This document shows positions 17,346 through 26,358 of a stretch of DNA of 64,000 nt, in pieces. Position numbers and translations under genes: made by a program. This DNA is from Methylobacter sp. KS41. GTDB lineage: Bacteria; Pseudomonadota; Gammaproteobacteria; Methylococcales; Methylomonadaceae. The notes beneath the pieces were generated by a model. It searched no databases and was not told the DNA's origin. It saw nothing but the letters and a program-made list of their open reading frames with translations. The stretch lies in NCBI GenBank assembly GCA_002862125.1, contig PHSP01000003.1, forward strand, positions 1,178,001 through 1,242,000, read 5' to 3'. Numbering within the stretch: position 1 is the first letter of the stretch; every line of letters starts with the position of its first letter.

Positions 17346-17699
17346 AAGCTAGGAACATCGTAATTACCTGGAAGGATAACATTATCATAATTATGAAAAA
17401 GTCTCAGTTTCTTCGTTTAAGTGTATAGGATTGGTTTGTTGGCCTATAGTTCTTGCTTCGCGGACCTGACATTTTTTGCAAGAGGATACAGAAAATATAT
17501 GCCAATCGCCCTAGATTATGCCGGTATGACGCATAGTTGGGTTGCCGGTTTTTTTGTAATTTCACTAAATCCCTGCATCCTGGCTGATCAGCATAATTTT
17601 CGTACTTGACGCAGGATAAATAAAAAGCCTTTTCTCCATTTGTTGTTTGGTGAGAATATGTATGTTTTGACCATGTTGCAACTTCTTGAACCGACGCCG
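17346..17699. other. Divergent intergenic region between SDR gene and glcD
   Basis: About 350 bases with no supported coding sequence; overlapping short frames here are not convincing. It must contain the promoters of both divergent genes. I could not identify specific operator sites. Confidence 0.5.
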
Positions 17700-19196
17700 A
17701 TGAATCATTCTGAACACCCCGCCGAACATATTGCCCACTCGGCCGATAAGGCCGCGTTTCTGCGCCAGATAAGTCAGTTTCTTGAGTCCGGAAATATGCT
17801 GTCCGAACCCGAAGCCATGCGCCCCTACGAGTGTGACGGCATGGCAGCCTATCAGGTGTTGCCATGGCTGGTGGTATTGCCGGAAACTATTGAGCAGGCG
17901 CAAGGGGTGTTGCAATTGTGTCATCAATACGGTGTTCCAGTGGTGGCGCGCGGCGCGGGTACGGGGCTTTCCGGCGGCGCATTGCCGGTGGCAAACGGGG
18001 TGCTGTTGAGTCTGGCTAAATTCACCCGTATCTTGAAGATTGACCCCGGTAATCGTAGCGCTTGCGTGCAACCGGGTGTGCCCAATCTGGCCGTTTCGGA
18101 AGCGGCGGCTCCTTTCGGCCTTTATTACGCGCCCGATCCTTCATCTCAAATCGCCTGCACAATAGGCGGCAATGTGGCGGAAAATTCCGGCGGGGTGCAT
18201 TGTCTGAAATATGGGCTGACTGTGCATAATCTGCTCGCGCTCAAGATACTGACAATCGACGGCGAATTGATTTCGCTGGGCGGTGCGGGCCTGGACAGCG
18301 CTGGTTATGATTTGCCGGCGGTATTGACGGGTTCGGAGGGTTTGTTGGGCGTGATTGTTGAAGTTACGCTCAAATTATTACCGTTGCCGGAAACTGTTTC
18401 GACATTACTGGCGGTTTTTGCCGGCATCGAGCAAGCGGGCGAGGCGGTCACGGCAATTATAGGCGCAGGACTATTGCCTGCCGGCCTGGAAATGATGGAT
18501 AACCTTGCGATTCGCGCCGCCGAAGCCTTTGTTCATGCGGGGTATCCGGTGGAAGCCGCCGCGCTGGTGTTGTGTGAAATGGATGGCATGGCTGTACAGG
18601 TTGCTGCTGATTTGGCAAGGGCGCAAGCTATTTTGCTCGCTAACGGCGCGACTGAAGTCCGGCAAGCGCAGAGTGAAGCCGGGCGTAAAAAGTTTTGGGC
18701 GGGCCGCAAGGCGGCATTTCCTGCAGTCGGACGCTTGTCGCCGGATTATTATTGCATGGATGGCACGATTCCCAGAAAGCGATTGGCTGAAGTGCTGCGT
18801 GGAATCGCGGCGTTATCGGAAGAATTTGGTCTTGCCGTGGCGAATGTGTTTCATGCCGGCGATGGCAATTTACATCCCTTGATTTTGTATGATGCTAATC
18901 AACCGGGCGAACTGGCGCGAGCTGAGGAATTCGGCGGTAAAATTTTGCAGTTGTGCGTGGCGTCCGGCGGAACAATTACCGGTGAACACGGCGTGGGCAT
19001 GGAGAAAATCAACCAGATGTGCGTGCAGTTTTCCGGCGCCGAATTGCGCCAGTTTCATGCGCTCAAGGCGGCATTTGATCCACGCGGCCTGCTGAATCCA
19101 GGCAAGGCGATTCCGAGTCTACCGCGTTGCGCCGAATTTGGAGCGCTGCATGTGCATCATGGTCATGCTCCTCACCCCGGACTTGACAGGTTTTAA
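17700..19196 (+). CDS. glcD: Glycolate oxidase FAD-linked subunit GlcD
   Basis: FAD-binding subunit of glycolate dehydrogenase, which oxidises glycolate to glyoxylate and passes electrons to the quinone pool through GlcE and GlcF. The PCMH-type FAD domain is seen in GAGTGLSGGALP and PDPSSQIACTIGGNVAEN, and the FAD-oxidase C domain ends with ITGEHGVGMEKINQMC. The ATG at 17700 gives 498 residues, close to the 499 of E. coli; upstream in-frame ATGs at 17640, 17658 and 17673 are possible, and the one at 17658 has GGTGAG before it. The protein aligns over its whole length with E. coli GlcD. It is the first gene of the glcDEF operon. Confidence 0.95.
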   Translation: MNHSEHPAEHIAHSADKAAFLRQISQFLESGNMLSEPEAMRPYECDGMAAYQVLPWLVVLPETIEQAQGVLQLCHQYGVPVVARGAGTGLSGGALPVANGVLLSLAKFTRILKIDPGNRSACVQPGVPNLAVSEAAAPFGLYYAPDPSSQIACTIGGNVAENSGGVHCLKYGLTVHNLLALKILTIDGELISLGGAGLDSAGYDLPAVLTGSEGLLGVIVEVTLKLLPLPETVSTLLAVFAGIEQAGEAVTAIIGAGLLPAGLEMMDNLAIRAAEAFVHAGYPVEAAALVLCEMDGMAVQVAADLARAQAILLANGATEVRQAQSEAGRKKFWAGRKAAFPAVGRLSPDYYCMDGTIPRKRLAEVLRGIAALSEEFGLAVANVFHAGDGNLHPLILYDANQPGELARAEEFGGKILQLCVASGGTITGEHGVGMEKINQMCVQFSGAELRQFHALKAAFDPRGLLNPGKAIPSLPRCAEFGALHVHHGHAPHPGLDRF

Positions 19197-20270
19197 GTGA
19201 TGATTGAATCAGGAGGTGATGCAAGCTCCTTGTTACGCGAGCATGTGTTAGCCGCGATTGCCGGCAAAATCCCGGTGAATATCATCGGTAGCGGCAGCAA
19301 GACTTTTTATGGCCGGCCCGCGCAAGGCGAGCCGCTCGAAGTTGCTCAACACCATGGCGTCATCAGTTATGAGCCGACCGAACTGGTTATTACTGCCCGT
19401 TGCGGCACGCGTCTGGCTGATATTGAGGCGGTTTTGGCGGATCGCGGGCAAATGCTGGCATTTGAACCGCCATATTTCGGACCCGATGCGACTTTGGGCG
19501 GCGTCGTGGCGACCGGCTTGTCCGGTCCTCGCAGACCTTATGCTGGAGCGGTGCGCGATGTTGTGCTGGGAGTAAAGATGCTGAACGGTCATGGAGAAAT
19601 CCTCAAGTTCGGCGGCGAGGTGATGAAGAATGTCGCCGGTTTTGATGTGTCGCGTTTGATGGCGGGCGCACTCGGCACGTTGGGCGTGATACTGGACATT
19701 TCCATGAAAGTGTCGCCCAGGCCGGAAGCTGAGACTACATTAATATTTTTTATGACCCCGGATGCCGCGCTGGCGCAAATGAATCGCTGGGCGGGTCAGA
19801 ACTTACCGCTGTCAGCGGCCTGTTTTGATGGCGAAGCGGTGCGGATTAGGCTTTCAGGCGCGCAGACAGCCATTGCAAGCGTGCGCCAAAAGCTCGGCGG
19901 CGATGCGTTGCCTGATGATGAGGCTGGCTCGTTTTGGGCGGATGTGCGCGAGCAAAGACTGGGCTTTTTTCAGGATGAGACACCGCTTTGGCGTTTGTCC
20001 CTGTCTTCAGCAGCAGCTCAACCCGATTTGCCGGGTGCATGGTTCATTGATTGGGGAGGCGCTTTGCGCTGGCTGAAAACCGGTCAACCCGCAGAGACGG
20101 TTTTTCAAACGGCACATGCTTTAGGCGGTCATGCCTGCCGGTTTCGTTCGCCCATGGGCGGTGAATTTCAGCCCTTGTCTGTTGGTTTGGAGAAATTGCA
20201 CCGCAACATCAAGCAGGCATTTGATCCGCACGGGATTTTTAATGCCGGGCGATTGTACAAAGGCTGGTGA
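19197..20270 (+). CDS. glcE: Glycolate oxidase subunit GlcE
   Basis: Second FAD-binding (PCMH-type) subunit of glycolate dehydrogenase, about 357 residues. Recognisable motifs are ITARCGTRLADIEAVL, PYFGPDATLGGVVATGLSGP and the FAD-domain segment GGEVMKNVAGFDVSRLMAGALG. It starts directly after the glcD stop at a GTG followed by ATG (19200), so either codon can be used. It ends one base before the glcF ATG, giving tight translational coupling. Confidence 0.94.
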   Translation: MMIESGGDASSLLREHVLAAIAGKIPVNIIGSGSKTFYGRPAQGEPLEVAQHHGVISYEPTELVITARCGTRLADIEAVLADRGQMLAFEPPYFGPDATLGGVVATGLSGPRRPYAGAVRDVVLGVKMLNGHGEILKFGGEVMKNVAGFDVSRLMAGALGTLGVILDISMKVSPRPEAETTLIFFMTPDAALAQMNRWAGQNLPLSAACFDGEAVRIRLSGAQTAIASVRQKLGGDALPDDEAGSFWADVREQRLGFFQDETPLWRLSLSSAAAQPDLPGAWFIDWGGALRWLKTGQPAETVFQTAHALGGHACRFRSPMGGEFQPLSVGLEKLHRNIKQAFDPHGIFNAGRLYKGW

Positions 20271-20271
20271 C

Positions 20272-21492
20272 ATGCAAACCCGTACGCTGACTTCACTAAA
20301 AAATACTGAACAGGCTCAGAAAGCAGAAGCCATTCTGCGCGCCTGTGTGCACTGCGGTTTCTGCAATGCCACTTGTCCAACCTATCAACTATTGGGTGAT
20401 GAACGCGATGGTCCGCGCGGGCGCATTTACCTGATCAAGCAGGTATTGGAGGGGGGTGCGGCTGGTGAAGAAACCCGGCAACATTTGGATCGCTGCCTGA
20501 CTTGCCGCTCCTGTGAAACGACCTGTCCGTCCGGGGTAAATTATGGTCGTTTGCTGGACATAGGCCGCTCTGTTGTTGAGCATCAAGTCCGACGTCCGCT
20601 GCCAGAGCGGGTTAAACGTCTCATGCTGCGCAGCGTATTGCCGTATCCTCAACGTTTCGCCTTGTTGTTCCGGTGCGCGCAAATCTTTAAGCCTCTATTA
20701 TCAGCCCGTTTACGCGGCAAAATTCCTGCTGAGCGCCGGAACCGCCTGACAGAGCCGCTAAAGATCCACAATAGAAAAATGCTGGTTTTGGCAGGCTGTG
20801 TGCAACCCATACTCGCGCCTGCAATTAATAAAGCGGCAGCCAGGGTTTTGGACCGGTTGGGAATTAGCCTGCTCTACGCACCGGCAGCGGGTTGCTGCGG
20901 CGCGTTAAGTTATCATCTGACGGCACAGGCGGACGCTCTGGATTTTATGCGCCGCAATATCGATGCATGGCTGCCTTATCTGGAGCAGGGCGTTGAAGCA
21001 ATTGTGATGACAGCGAGTGGCTGTGGCTTGATGGTGAAGGAATACGCGGATATCTTTAAGCATGACCCATTTTACGTGGATAAGGCGCAACGTATTTCTG
21101 CCGCGACGCGGGATTTGGCCGAAGTTCTGGCAGCCGAGGATTTAACAGCATTAAAACCCGAGATTTCCGGTACGATGGCGTTTCAATCACCTTGTACTCT
21201 CCAACACGGTCAACGTTTGGGCGGCGCAGTGGAAACAGTGATGCGCGGCTTGGGTTTTAACCTAAATACTGTGGCTAATCCGCATATGTGCTGCGGTTCG
21301 GCTGGGACTTATTCACTGCTGCAGCCGGAATTATCGCAGCGATTATTGCGGGATAAAGTCAATGCCCTGGAAAGTTTGGAGCCCGATGTTATTGCCACCG
21401 CTAATACCGGCTGTCTGACGCACATTCAAAGCATGACCTCCATCCCGGTCCGGCACTGGATTGAAATACTGGATGCGGCGTTAAAGGATTAA
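20272..21492 (+). CDS. glcF: Glycolate oxidase iron-sulfur subunit GlcF
   Basis: Electron-transfer subunit of glycolate dehydrogenase, 406 residues. Two ferredoxin-type 4Fe-4S motifs lie near the N-terminus (CVHCGFCNATCP and CLTCRSCETTCP), followed by two CCG domains with CCGALSYH and CCGSAGTY that hold a further cluster or contact the other subunits. The frame opens at 20131 inside glcE, but the ATG at 20272, one base after glcE, matches the family's start (MQTRTLTSLKNTEQ). The operon would recycle glycolate made by phosphoglycolate phosphatase or oxygenase side reactions. Confidence 0.95.
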   Translation: MQTRTLTSLKNTEQAQKAEAILRACVHCGFCNATCPTYQLLGDERDGPRGRIYLIKQVLEGGAAGEETRQHLDRCLTCRSCETTCPSGVNYGRLLDIGRSVVEHQVRRPLPERVKRLMLRSVLPYPQRFALLFRCAQIFKPLLSARLRGKIPAERRNRLTEPLKIHNRKMLVLAGCVQPILAPAINKAAARVLDRLGISLLYAPAAGCCGALSYHLTAQADALDFMRRNIDAWLPYLEQGVEAIVMTASGCGLMVKEYADIFKHDPFYVDKAQRISAATRDLAEVLAAEDLTALKPEISGTMAFQSPCTLQHGQRLGGAVETVMRGLGFNLNTVANPHMCCGSAGTYSLLQPELSQRLLRDKVNALESLEPDVIATANTGCLTHIQSMTSIPVRHWIEILDAALKD

Positions 21493-21522
21493 AGCGGTTC
21501 TGCCGTAAAGTTTGTTTTTTGG

Positions 21523-21807
21523 CGAAATGGAACCGATTTCAATGATCTGCGTATTAAAGTCCGTCAAAGCAGAATGATTGCACCCATTTATAACTGGTGG
21601 TCACTGCTTGTCAGATTGGCGGAACCGGATAAGCATTATGAAGCCATCGTTTCCAGACCTCTACTGCATGGCTTGCATCACTCAAACAGCCATTTTGCAG
21701 TCACTTTACTGACAATCAGGCTCCAAAGAGATAGGGTTTGTTACAAATTAACAACTCAATGCCCATTTTGGTCAACACAAAGGGGCGGCGATAAGGGCAT
21801 TTCCTAA
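21523..21807 (+). pseudogene. C-terminal remnant of an IS1380-family transposase
   Basis: The plus-strand frame through 21523-21807 encodes a segment with IYNWWSLLVRLAEPDKHYEAI followed by SRPLL, a highly characteristic C-terminal signature of IS1380-family transposases. Nothing resembling the catalytic part is present upstream, where glcF ends at 21492. It is therefore a decayed tail of an element. A weak hairpin followed by T6 (21861-21880) lies downstream. The rest of the 480-base gap to the next gene holds nothing I can identify. Confidence 0.7.
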
Positions 21808-21972
21808 TTTTACTTTAACTTTATTAATACTGGCGCATTAATAACTTAACTATCGATTATCTGGCAATAGCCGGTTTTTTAATCTCTTGTCAGTCAATCT
21901 TCGGCAATGCTGGCATTAAAATTGATAGAAAGATAGGATTGGAACTTGTATTGACGCGGAAGCAAAAACCCT

Positions 21973-22794
21973 ATGACCACCTATGCCATTGGCAGTGTAA
22001 ACGGCTGTTATCAATCCCTTCTAAAATTACTGGAAAAAATACAGTTCGACCCGGAAAATGACAACTTATGGTTTGCCGGAAATTTAATCAATAAGGGACC
22101 GGAGTCTCTGGCTATTTTAAAATTTGTCAAAGGCTTGGGTAAAAAGGCCGTTACGGTGCTAGGTGATCAGGAATTGCGCTTATTCAGGTTAGCTAATGGT
22201 TTTATACCATTGGAAGCCAACGATAGGCTGGCAGAACTTCTGGATGCGCCGGATCGGGACGAACTTCTCAAGTGGTTGCGCCAAAAGCCGCTTATTCATC
22301 ATGACGCCAAACTCAACTTTACGCTGGTGCATTCAGGCATTCCTGCTGAATGGAGTTTTAGCCAGACATTAACCTTTGCCTACGAAGTTGAATCGGTGCT
22401 CTTGCCCGGTAAATACCAACTGCTGCTCGAAAATCCGGAACCCGATCAATCACGATGGCATGCAAAACTACGGGGGTGGAAACGCCTGCGCTTTATCGTC
22501 AACGCCTGCACTTTGATGAAATATTGCAGCCAGCAAGGAAAACTCGATTTCAAAACTCTTGGTCCGATCAGTACGCAAACCCAGGACTTAGTGCCATGGT
22601 ATCGGCTAGCTAACCGCCTGACCGCTGATTTGAATATCATTTTTGCTGATGACGCTGATTTTCAAGACGACGATTTCCCAGGCATCTACCCCTTACCGGC
22701 ACAAGCAAGCTTGTCGGCTTTAAAGTTGGGAACGAGCCCTGAATTAATAAGTATCGCCCGTGTCGAGCAAGAACTTGAAGCAATTGGTTGCTAA
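21973..22794 (+). CDS. ApaH-like protein with degenerate metallophosphatase site
   Basis: Collinear with symmetrical diadenosine tetraphosphate hydrolase ApaH over its whole length (273 residues), including PWYRLANR-type C-terminal regions. However, the metal-binding motifs are altered: GDVHG is GSVNG (residues 7-11), GDLVxRG is GNLINKG (36-42), GNHD is GDQE (64-67), and the late GHW motif is absent. Only the histidine of VHSG (about residue 120) remains. Because at least four normally invariant metal ligands are gone, it probably does not hydrolyse Ap4A by the family mechanism and may bind nucleotides or regulate instead. The frame is intact with no stops, which argues for a kept function. 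It is monocistronic. Confidence 0.85.
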   Translation: MTTYAIGSVNGCYQSLLKLLEKIQFDPENDNLWFAGNLINKGPESLAILKFVKGLGKKAVTVLGDQELRLFRLANGFIPLEANDRLAELLDAPDRDELLKWLRQKPLIHHDAKLNFTLVHSGIPAEWSFSQTLTFAYEVESVLLPGKYQLLLENPEPDQSRWHAKLRGWKRLRFIVNACTLMKYCSQQGKLDFKTLGPISTQTQDLVPWYRLANRLTADLNIIFADDADFQDDDFPGIYPLPAQASLSALKLGTSPELISIARVEQELEAIGC

Positions 22795-22977
22795 ATAACG
22801 GTACTTTTTACAGCGCTGACTTGTAAAAATAAACAACGCCCTGGAAGACAACGGACCAGAAAAACCGTATGTAAATTCTGAATTGGAGGAATGTAAACCG
22901 AAACGATGTTAACGCGCACAGTCTGCCCGAAATGTGCGCCGTATGGCGGCGAACGCGACCGGGCCAATCAATATTAT

Positions 22978-23679
22978 TCAGATAATGATTTGTTGGAAAG
23001 CCGGTAGAGTTTGTACTCGGTACGTTCCGAGGGGCAGGTCCGGTGATTCCGCGTCAACTTCGAACACGCTTTCAACATGGGCCAGATCGATCTCATAGCA
23101 CTCCAAGTACAGTGTTTTGATCTCTTCGGCAACACCAAAAGCTTGACGCGGGGTCTCCATTTCTTCTGCGTCCTCGGTGGCCAGCAAAAAAACGTTAGTG
23201 GTTTCCGGCACGATCAGCCTTAAGCGGGCAACATAGAGGGCACGGATGTCTTCCTGCAGCGCCGTGAGCGCCAACCGGTCATAAACCGTATCGATCTGTC
23301 CCATATTCCTTGGTCAGCGAGAAGTAACTAAGCCGCCCATGTTCCCGCAAAATGAATTTACCGGCCTGTCGCCGTGTAGTCTGTAATTGGTTCTCCCGGA
23401 AAAAAGCCTGAACTGCGATAGGATTCAACTCAACGCCGGTAACTTCATGACCTTGTTTGGCAAGACAGATCATGTCCTGACTCTTGCCGCACAGGGGGTG
23501 GCAAATACGGCCAGATCAAGACTGGGCCAGAATCTGGCAAGAAGTTGCTTTACCGGTTTCTGGTTGAAATCTGTTCGCCGGCTGCGCCAGCATTGCAGCC
23601 AAAGGACACTGTCACGACTGATCAGGTAGTCCGTATCTGAACCGGAGACGGTCTTGTGCTTGACGAGGTAATAGGGCAT
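22978..23679 (-). pseudogene. tpm: Thiopurine S-methyltransferase-like gene, frameshifted
   Basis: Three successive minus-strand frames together encode a TPMT-family SAM-dependent methyltransferase, an enzyme that in bacteria methylates selenite, tellurite and thiopurines. The first frame (23470-23679) has WLQCWRSRRTDFNQ and [12 protein letters not shown]; the second (23279-23473) has [19 protein letters not shown] with the SAM-binding region; the third (22978-23304) has [16 protein letters not shown] and the C-terminus. One frameshift falls at a five-base G tract (23494-23498) and the second near the GGG at about 23301-23303. Both sites are short homopolymers, so sequencing error is an alternative to true decay. 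Confidence 0.75.
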
Positions 23680-23782
23680 AGAGGTTTCTTCTCATAAGGA
23701 GCTGGTTGTGGGGCAGGATACTGCCAAAACCGTAATTTCACTTCGGCTCCGGTAGGCTTTCATGCAACATTCAGATGCTGAT

Positions 23783-24472
23783 CTATTTCCGTTTAAATTT
23801 CAGTTTTGTCAGCGATTTATGAAGAACATCCTTTATGCCTTCCGCGTAAATGATGACAAAATACGGTATTGCACAACCCGCCAATACACAGAGCAGCAAT
23901 ATAGCTGAAGTTAAATTTGTCCAATCGACCGGGTAAACATCGGCCCTGACCGGGGCGCTGATACCGGGAATGCTTGGTAAATCTCCGTCGCCGCCAGCAA
24001 CTTTTAGTTGCGCTTTCATGCCTTTTTCCATGTGCTGCGGAACTTCGCAATGGACAAGATAGGTTTTTTTCTGGCTGGGCAAAATCAGGGATGCCTGCAA
24101 TTGGCCTTGTCCGTAAAGCTCAAGATGAAACATGCCTTCGGGATACAAATAACCGGGCAAACCATGAATCATCAATTGGTGGCGTATCTGGTCATCGTTG
24201 ATAAAGGTGATGTTGATTTTGGCGCAGGGCTTGACATCCCATTCCTGCTGGTCAAAGGCAAACATTTTTCCGGTGAATTTCCGCGCGTATTTTTGACCCG
24301 CATGAATTGTTATATCCACATTTTCTGAAATTTTCGTGCAGTCGCGGGGAAGGTCGTCGCTATTGGCATTCATTATCATGCCTTTTTCATCCATCAACAT
24401 GCCGCCGTGATTCATCGCAGAAGCCATTTCGATTGCGCCCAGCATCATTAAACCAATTAGTAATGCTTTCAT
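23783..24472 (-). CDS. Membrane-anchored cupredoxin-domain protein
   Basis: A 229-residue copper protein. An N-terminal signal peptide (MKALLIGLMMLGAIEMASA) is followed by a methionine/histidine-rich stretch (MNHGGMLMDEKGM), then a cupredoxin fold with type 1 copper ligands: a histidine in QIRHQLMIHG and C-x4-H-x4-M in VHCEVPQHMEKGM. A membrane helix at about 188-210 and a basic tail anchor it, with the cupredoxin domain in the periplasm. It overlaps the multicopper oxidase gene by four bases (ATGA), so the two are translationally coupled, and it is a likely electron or copper partner of that oxidase. Confidence 0.85.
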   Translation of the reverse strand: MKALLIGLMMLGAIEMASAMNHGGMLMDEKGMIMNANSDDLPRDCTKISENVDITIHAGQKYARKFTGKMFAFDQQEWDVKPCAKINITFINDDQIRHQLMIHGLPGYLYPEGMFHLELYGQGQLQASLILPSQKKTYLVHCEVPQHMEKGMKAQLKVAGGDGDLPSIPGISAPVRADVYPVDWTNLTSAILLLCVLAGCAIPYFVIIYAEGIKDVLHKSLTKLKFKRK

Positions 24473-26244
24473 TGCTTTTGTTTCCGTTTATAAGCCAGCG
24501 CGCTAAAAACCAGTAGACCGATGATTAAACCCGCGACCAAGCCAAAAATGATGATATGCAAATAATCCGGCGCGAGTAAGCCGGCGTCGGCTAATACTGG
24601 CGCGAAATCGCCGCTTCCCCATGCCGCCATCTTTTTGGCATAGTAATCTTTATTAAATACCTGATCGAATAATTCATCATGCATTTTTGGCATGCCCTGG
24701 TCGTCGAGTAAAGGCCGGTAAGCGAGGATTGCCATATTGCCGCCTGGCTCCATGCCGTTTGAAGTTGTGCCCGTTGGCACGTGGTCATGAAACATCCACA
24801 GTCCCGGGCCGTAACTGTTCAAGCCATCGTTTTTGGTTTGCAGAAGTAAATCAGCCCGTTGCGCCGGGGCAATGTCAAATACATCCCTTGTCACTTGCAA
24901 TCCTGCGGGCTGGTCAACGCCGTCCAAAGCGGTGACCGTTGCTTTATGTCCGTGGATATGCAGCGCAATTGAGGAACGCTGCAAGTTGGCGACATGCAAT
25001 TTAATATCTTCATTTTCATTGGCGATAATCATTCCGTCACGCAGAGTATAAGGGAAAGAGCGGCCATTCAGCATAAAGTAGTTTTCAAACGATTCGGTCA
25101 TGTTATAGTCACGAGCCATTCGTTGGGCAACAAGTCTGGGGTCATTCACTGTCTGGACAATTTGCGCCAGATTTTTATCCACGGACTGATAATGTAAATC
25201 ATATTCCTGGCTGTAGGATTTTTTTACTGCAACCGATGGATGGCGCACTTGTCCTGCACCGATATTGAAGGTCTGCAACCAGTTATTGGGCTGATTTTCT
25301 TCAACAATAAACATACCGCTCAAACCCATCATAAAATGCTGTGCGGTTTGCACATGGCAATGATAAAGCATGGTGCCGGCATGTCTGGGCTGTATTTCAT
25401 AGGTGTGGCTTTTTCCCGGAAAAACGGCATGTTCTTCCATACCGTCATTATCTTCGCCTTTGGCGGTCATCCAGGTATGATCAACGCCATGAAGATGAAT
25501 GGTATGGGGTAAATAATGCGTGTTCTCCAGCGTAATATAAACCTTGTCGCCTTGCTCAACGCGAATAACAGGGGAGGGGGCGCGCAACAAGGGGTTGGCT
25601 ACCACTGAATTAAAGTTTTTAAGCGCCATGCCGCGTGATTTGGGTGCATAAACCCAAAGCCCCGGCTGAATTCCGGGGGCAATATCAAAGGTGTTAATTA
25701 AAAATTGTCCATCCGGACTAAAGCCGTTGAGTTCGACGACTTCCAGTTTAATATGAATTACGTCCGGGTCCCCATCATTATCCAGATCGTCGGTCATGGT
25801 TAAAGCATCTTGCGCCAGATTAGTCTGCATCAGGGTCGCCATTGACACATTGTTCGCGCCTTTGACCGACACTGCTATGTCATAGGGATTGTCTGGTTCG
25901 CACGATGGAGCTTCATCAATAGTAACGCCCTCAATAACTTGCGCGGGGCGCCAGCCAGGATGTTCATTAGAGCAAGGTTTTTCAATGCTGCTATTACCTT
26001 CGGTACGGTTATAAACCGTTGCGGGCGGGAAAATACCCGCTTTTTGCTGCAACCCTGGCGCAACAAAAATGGCGATGCTAACTAATGCAAAGAGGATTAG
26101 TATCAATAATATAGTGCGTTTCTGCATTATGAGCCGGTTGAATAATTTTGAAATTGCCGCCATTGTAAAGGGCGGATTGGTTAAAGACCAGGTAAGTCCC
26201 AGGTAAAGATCAAGGCGGCGGAGATAAGTTCCGAATCCGCTCAT
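24469..26244 (-). CDS. Multicopper oxidase, membrane-anchored
   Basis: A 591-residue multicopper oxidase with an N-terminal membrane helix (about 42-64) and a C-terminal one (about 560-582). Copper motifs are HTIHLHG (247-253), YHCHVQTAQHFMMGLSGM (294-311), ALHIHGHK (427-434) and MFHDHVPTG (484-492). The type 1 cysteine occurs in the first cupredoxin domain, whereas the last domain has HDH in place of HCH. Such enzymes oxidise Cu(I), Mn(II) or phenolic compounds; the substrate is not evident. Start choice is uncertain: ATGs at 26163 and 26127 are alternatives and none has a clear ribosome-binding site. It precedes the cupredoxin gene. Confidence 0.87.
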   Translation of the reverse strand: MSGFGTYLRRLDLYLGLTWSLTNPPFTMAAISKLFNRLIMQKRTILLILILFALVSIAIFVAPGLQQKAGIFPPATVYNRTEGNSSIEKPCSNEHPGWRPAQVIEGVTIDEAPSCEPDNPYDIAVSVKGANNVSMATLMQTNLAQDALTMTDDLDNDGDPDVIHIKLEVVELNGFSPDGQFLINTFDIAPGIQPGLWVYAPKSRGMALKNFNSVVANPLLRAPSPVIRVEQGDKVYITLENTHYLPHTIHLHGVDHTWMTAKGEDNDGMEEHAVFPGKSHTYEIQPRHAGTMLYHCHVQTAQHFMMGLSGMFIVEENQPNNWLQTFNIGAGQVRHPSVAVKKSYSQEYDLHYQSVDKNLAQIVQTVNDPRLVAQRMARDYNMTESFENYFMLNGRSFPYTLRDGMIIANENEDIKLHVANLQRSSIALHIHGHKATVTALDGVDQPAGLQVTRDVFDIAPAQRADLLLQTKNDGLNSYGPGLWMFHDHVPTGTTSNGMEPGGNMAILAYRPLLDDQGMPKMHDELFDQVFNKDYYAKKMAAWGSGDFAPVLADAGLLAPDYLHIIIFGLVAGLIIGLLVFSALAYKRKQKQ

Positions 26245-26358
26245 GGTTCAAGTAAGCCTCTTCTGCGCGTAGTTGAAGGGCTAAATTATCGTCTTAACCT
26301 TAATTTGACACGCCTTAAGTTGACAGACGATATTAAGTTTAGTTTGATTTTTATGTAT

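Noticed and set aside
17404-18071. Minus-strand open frames overlapping the start of glcD
   Set aside because: They overlap a confidently assigned gene and lack recognisable protein features.
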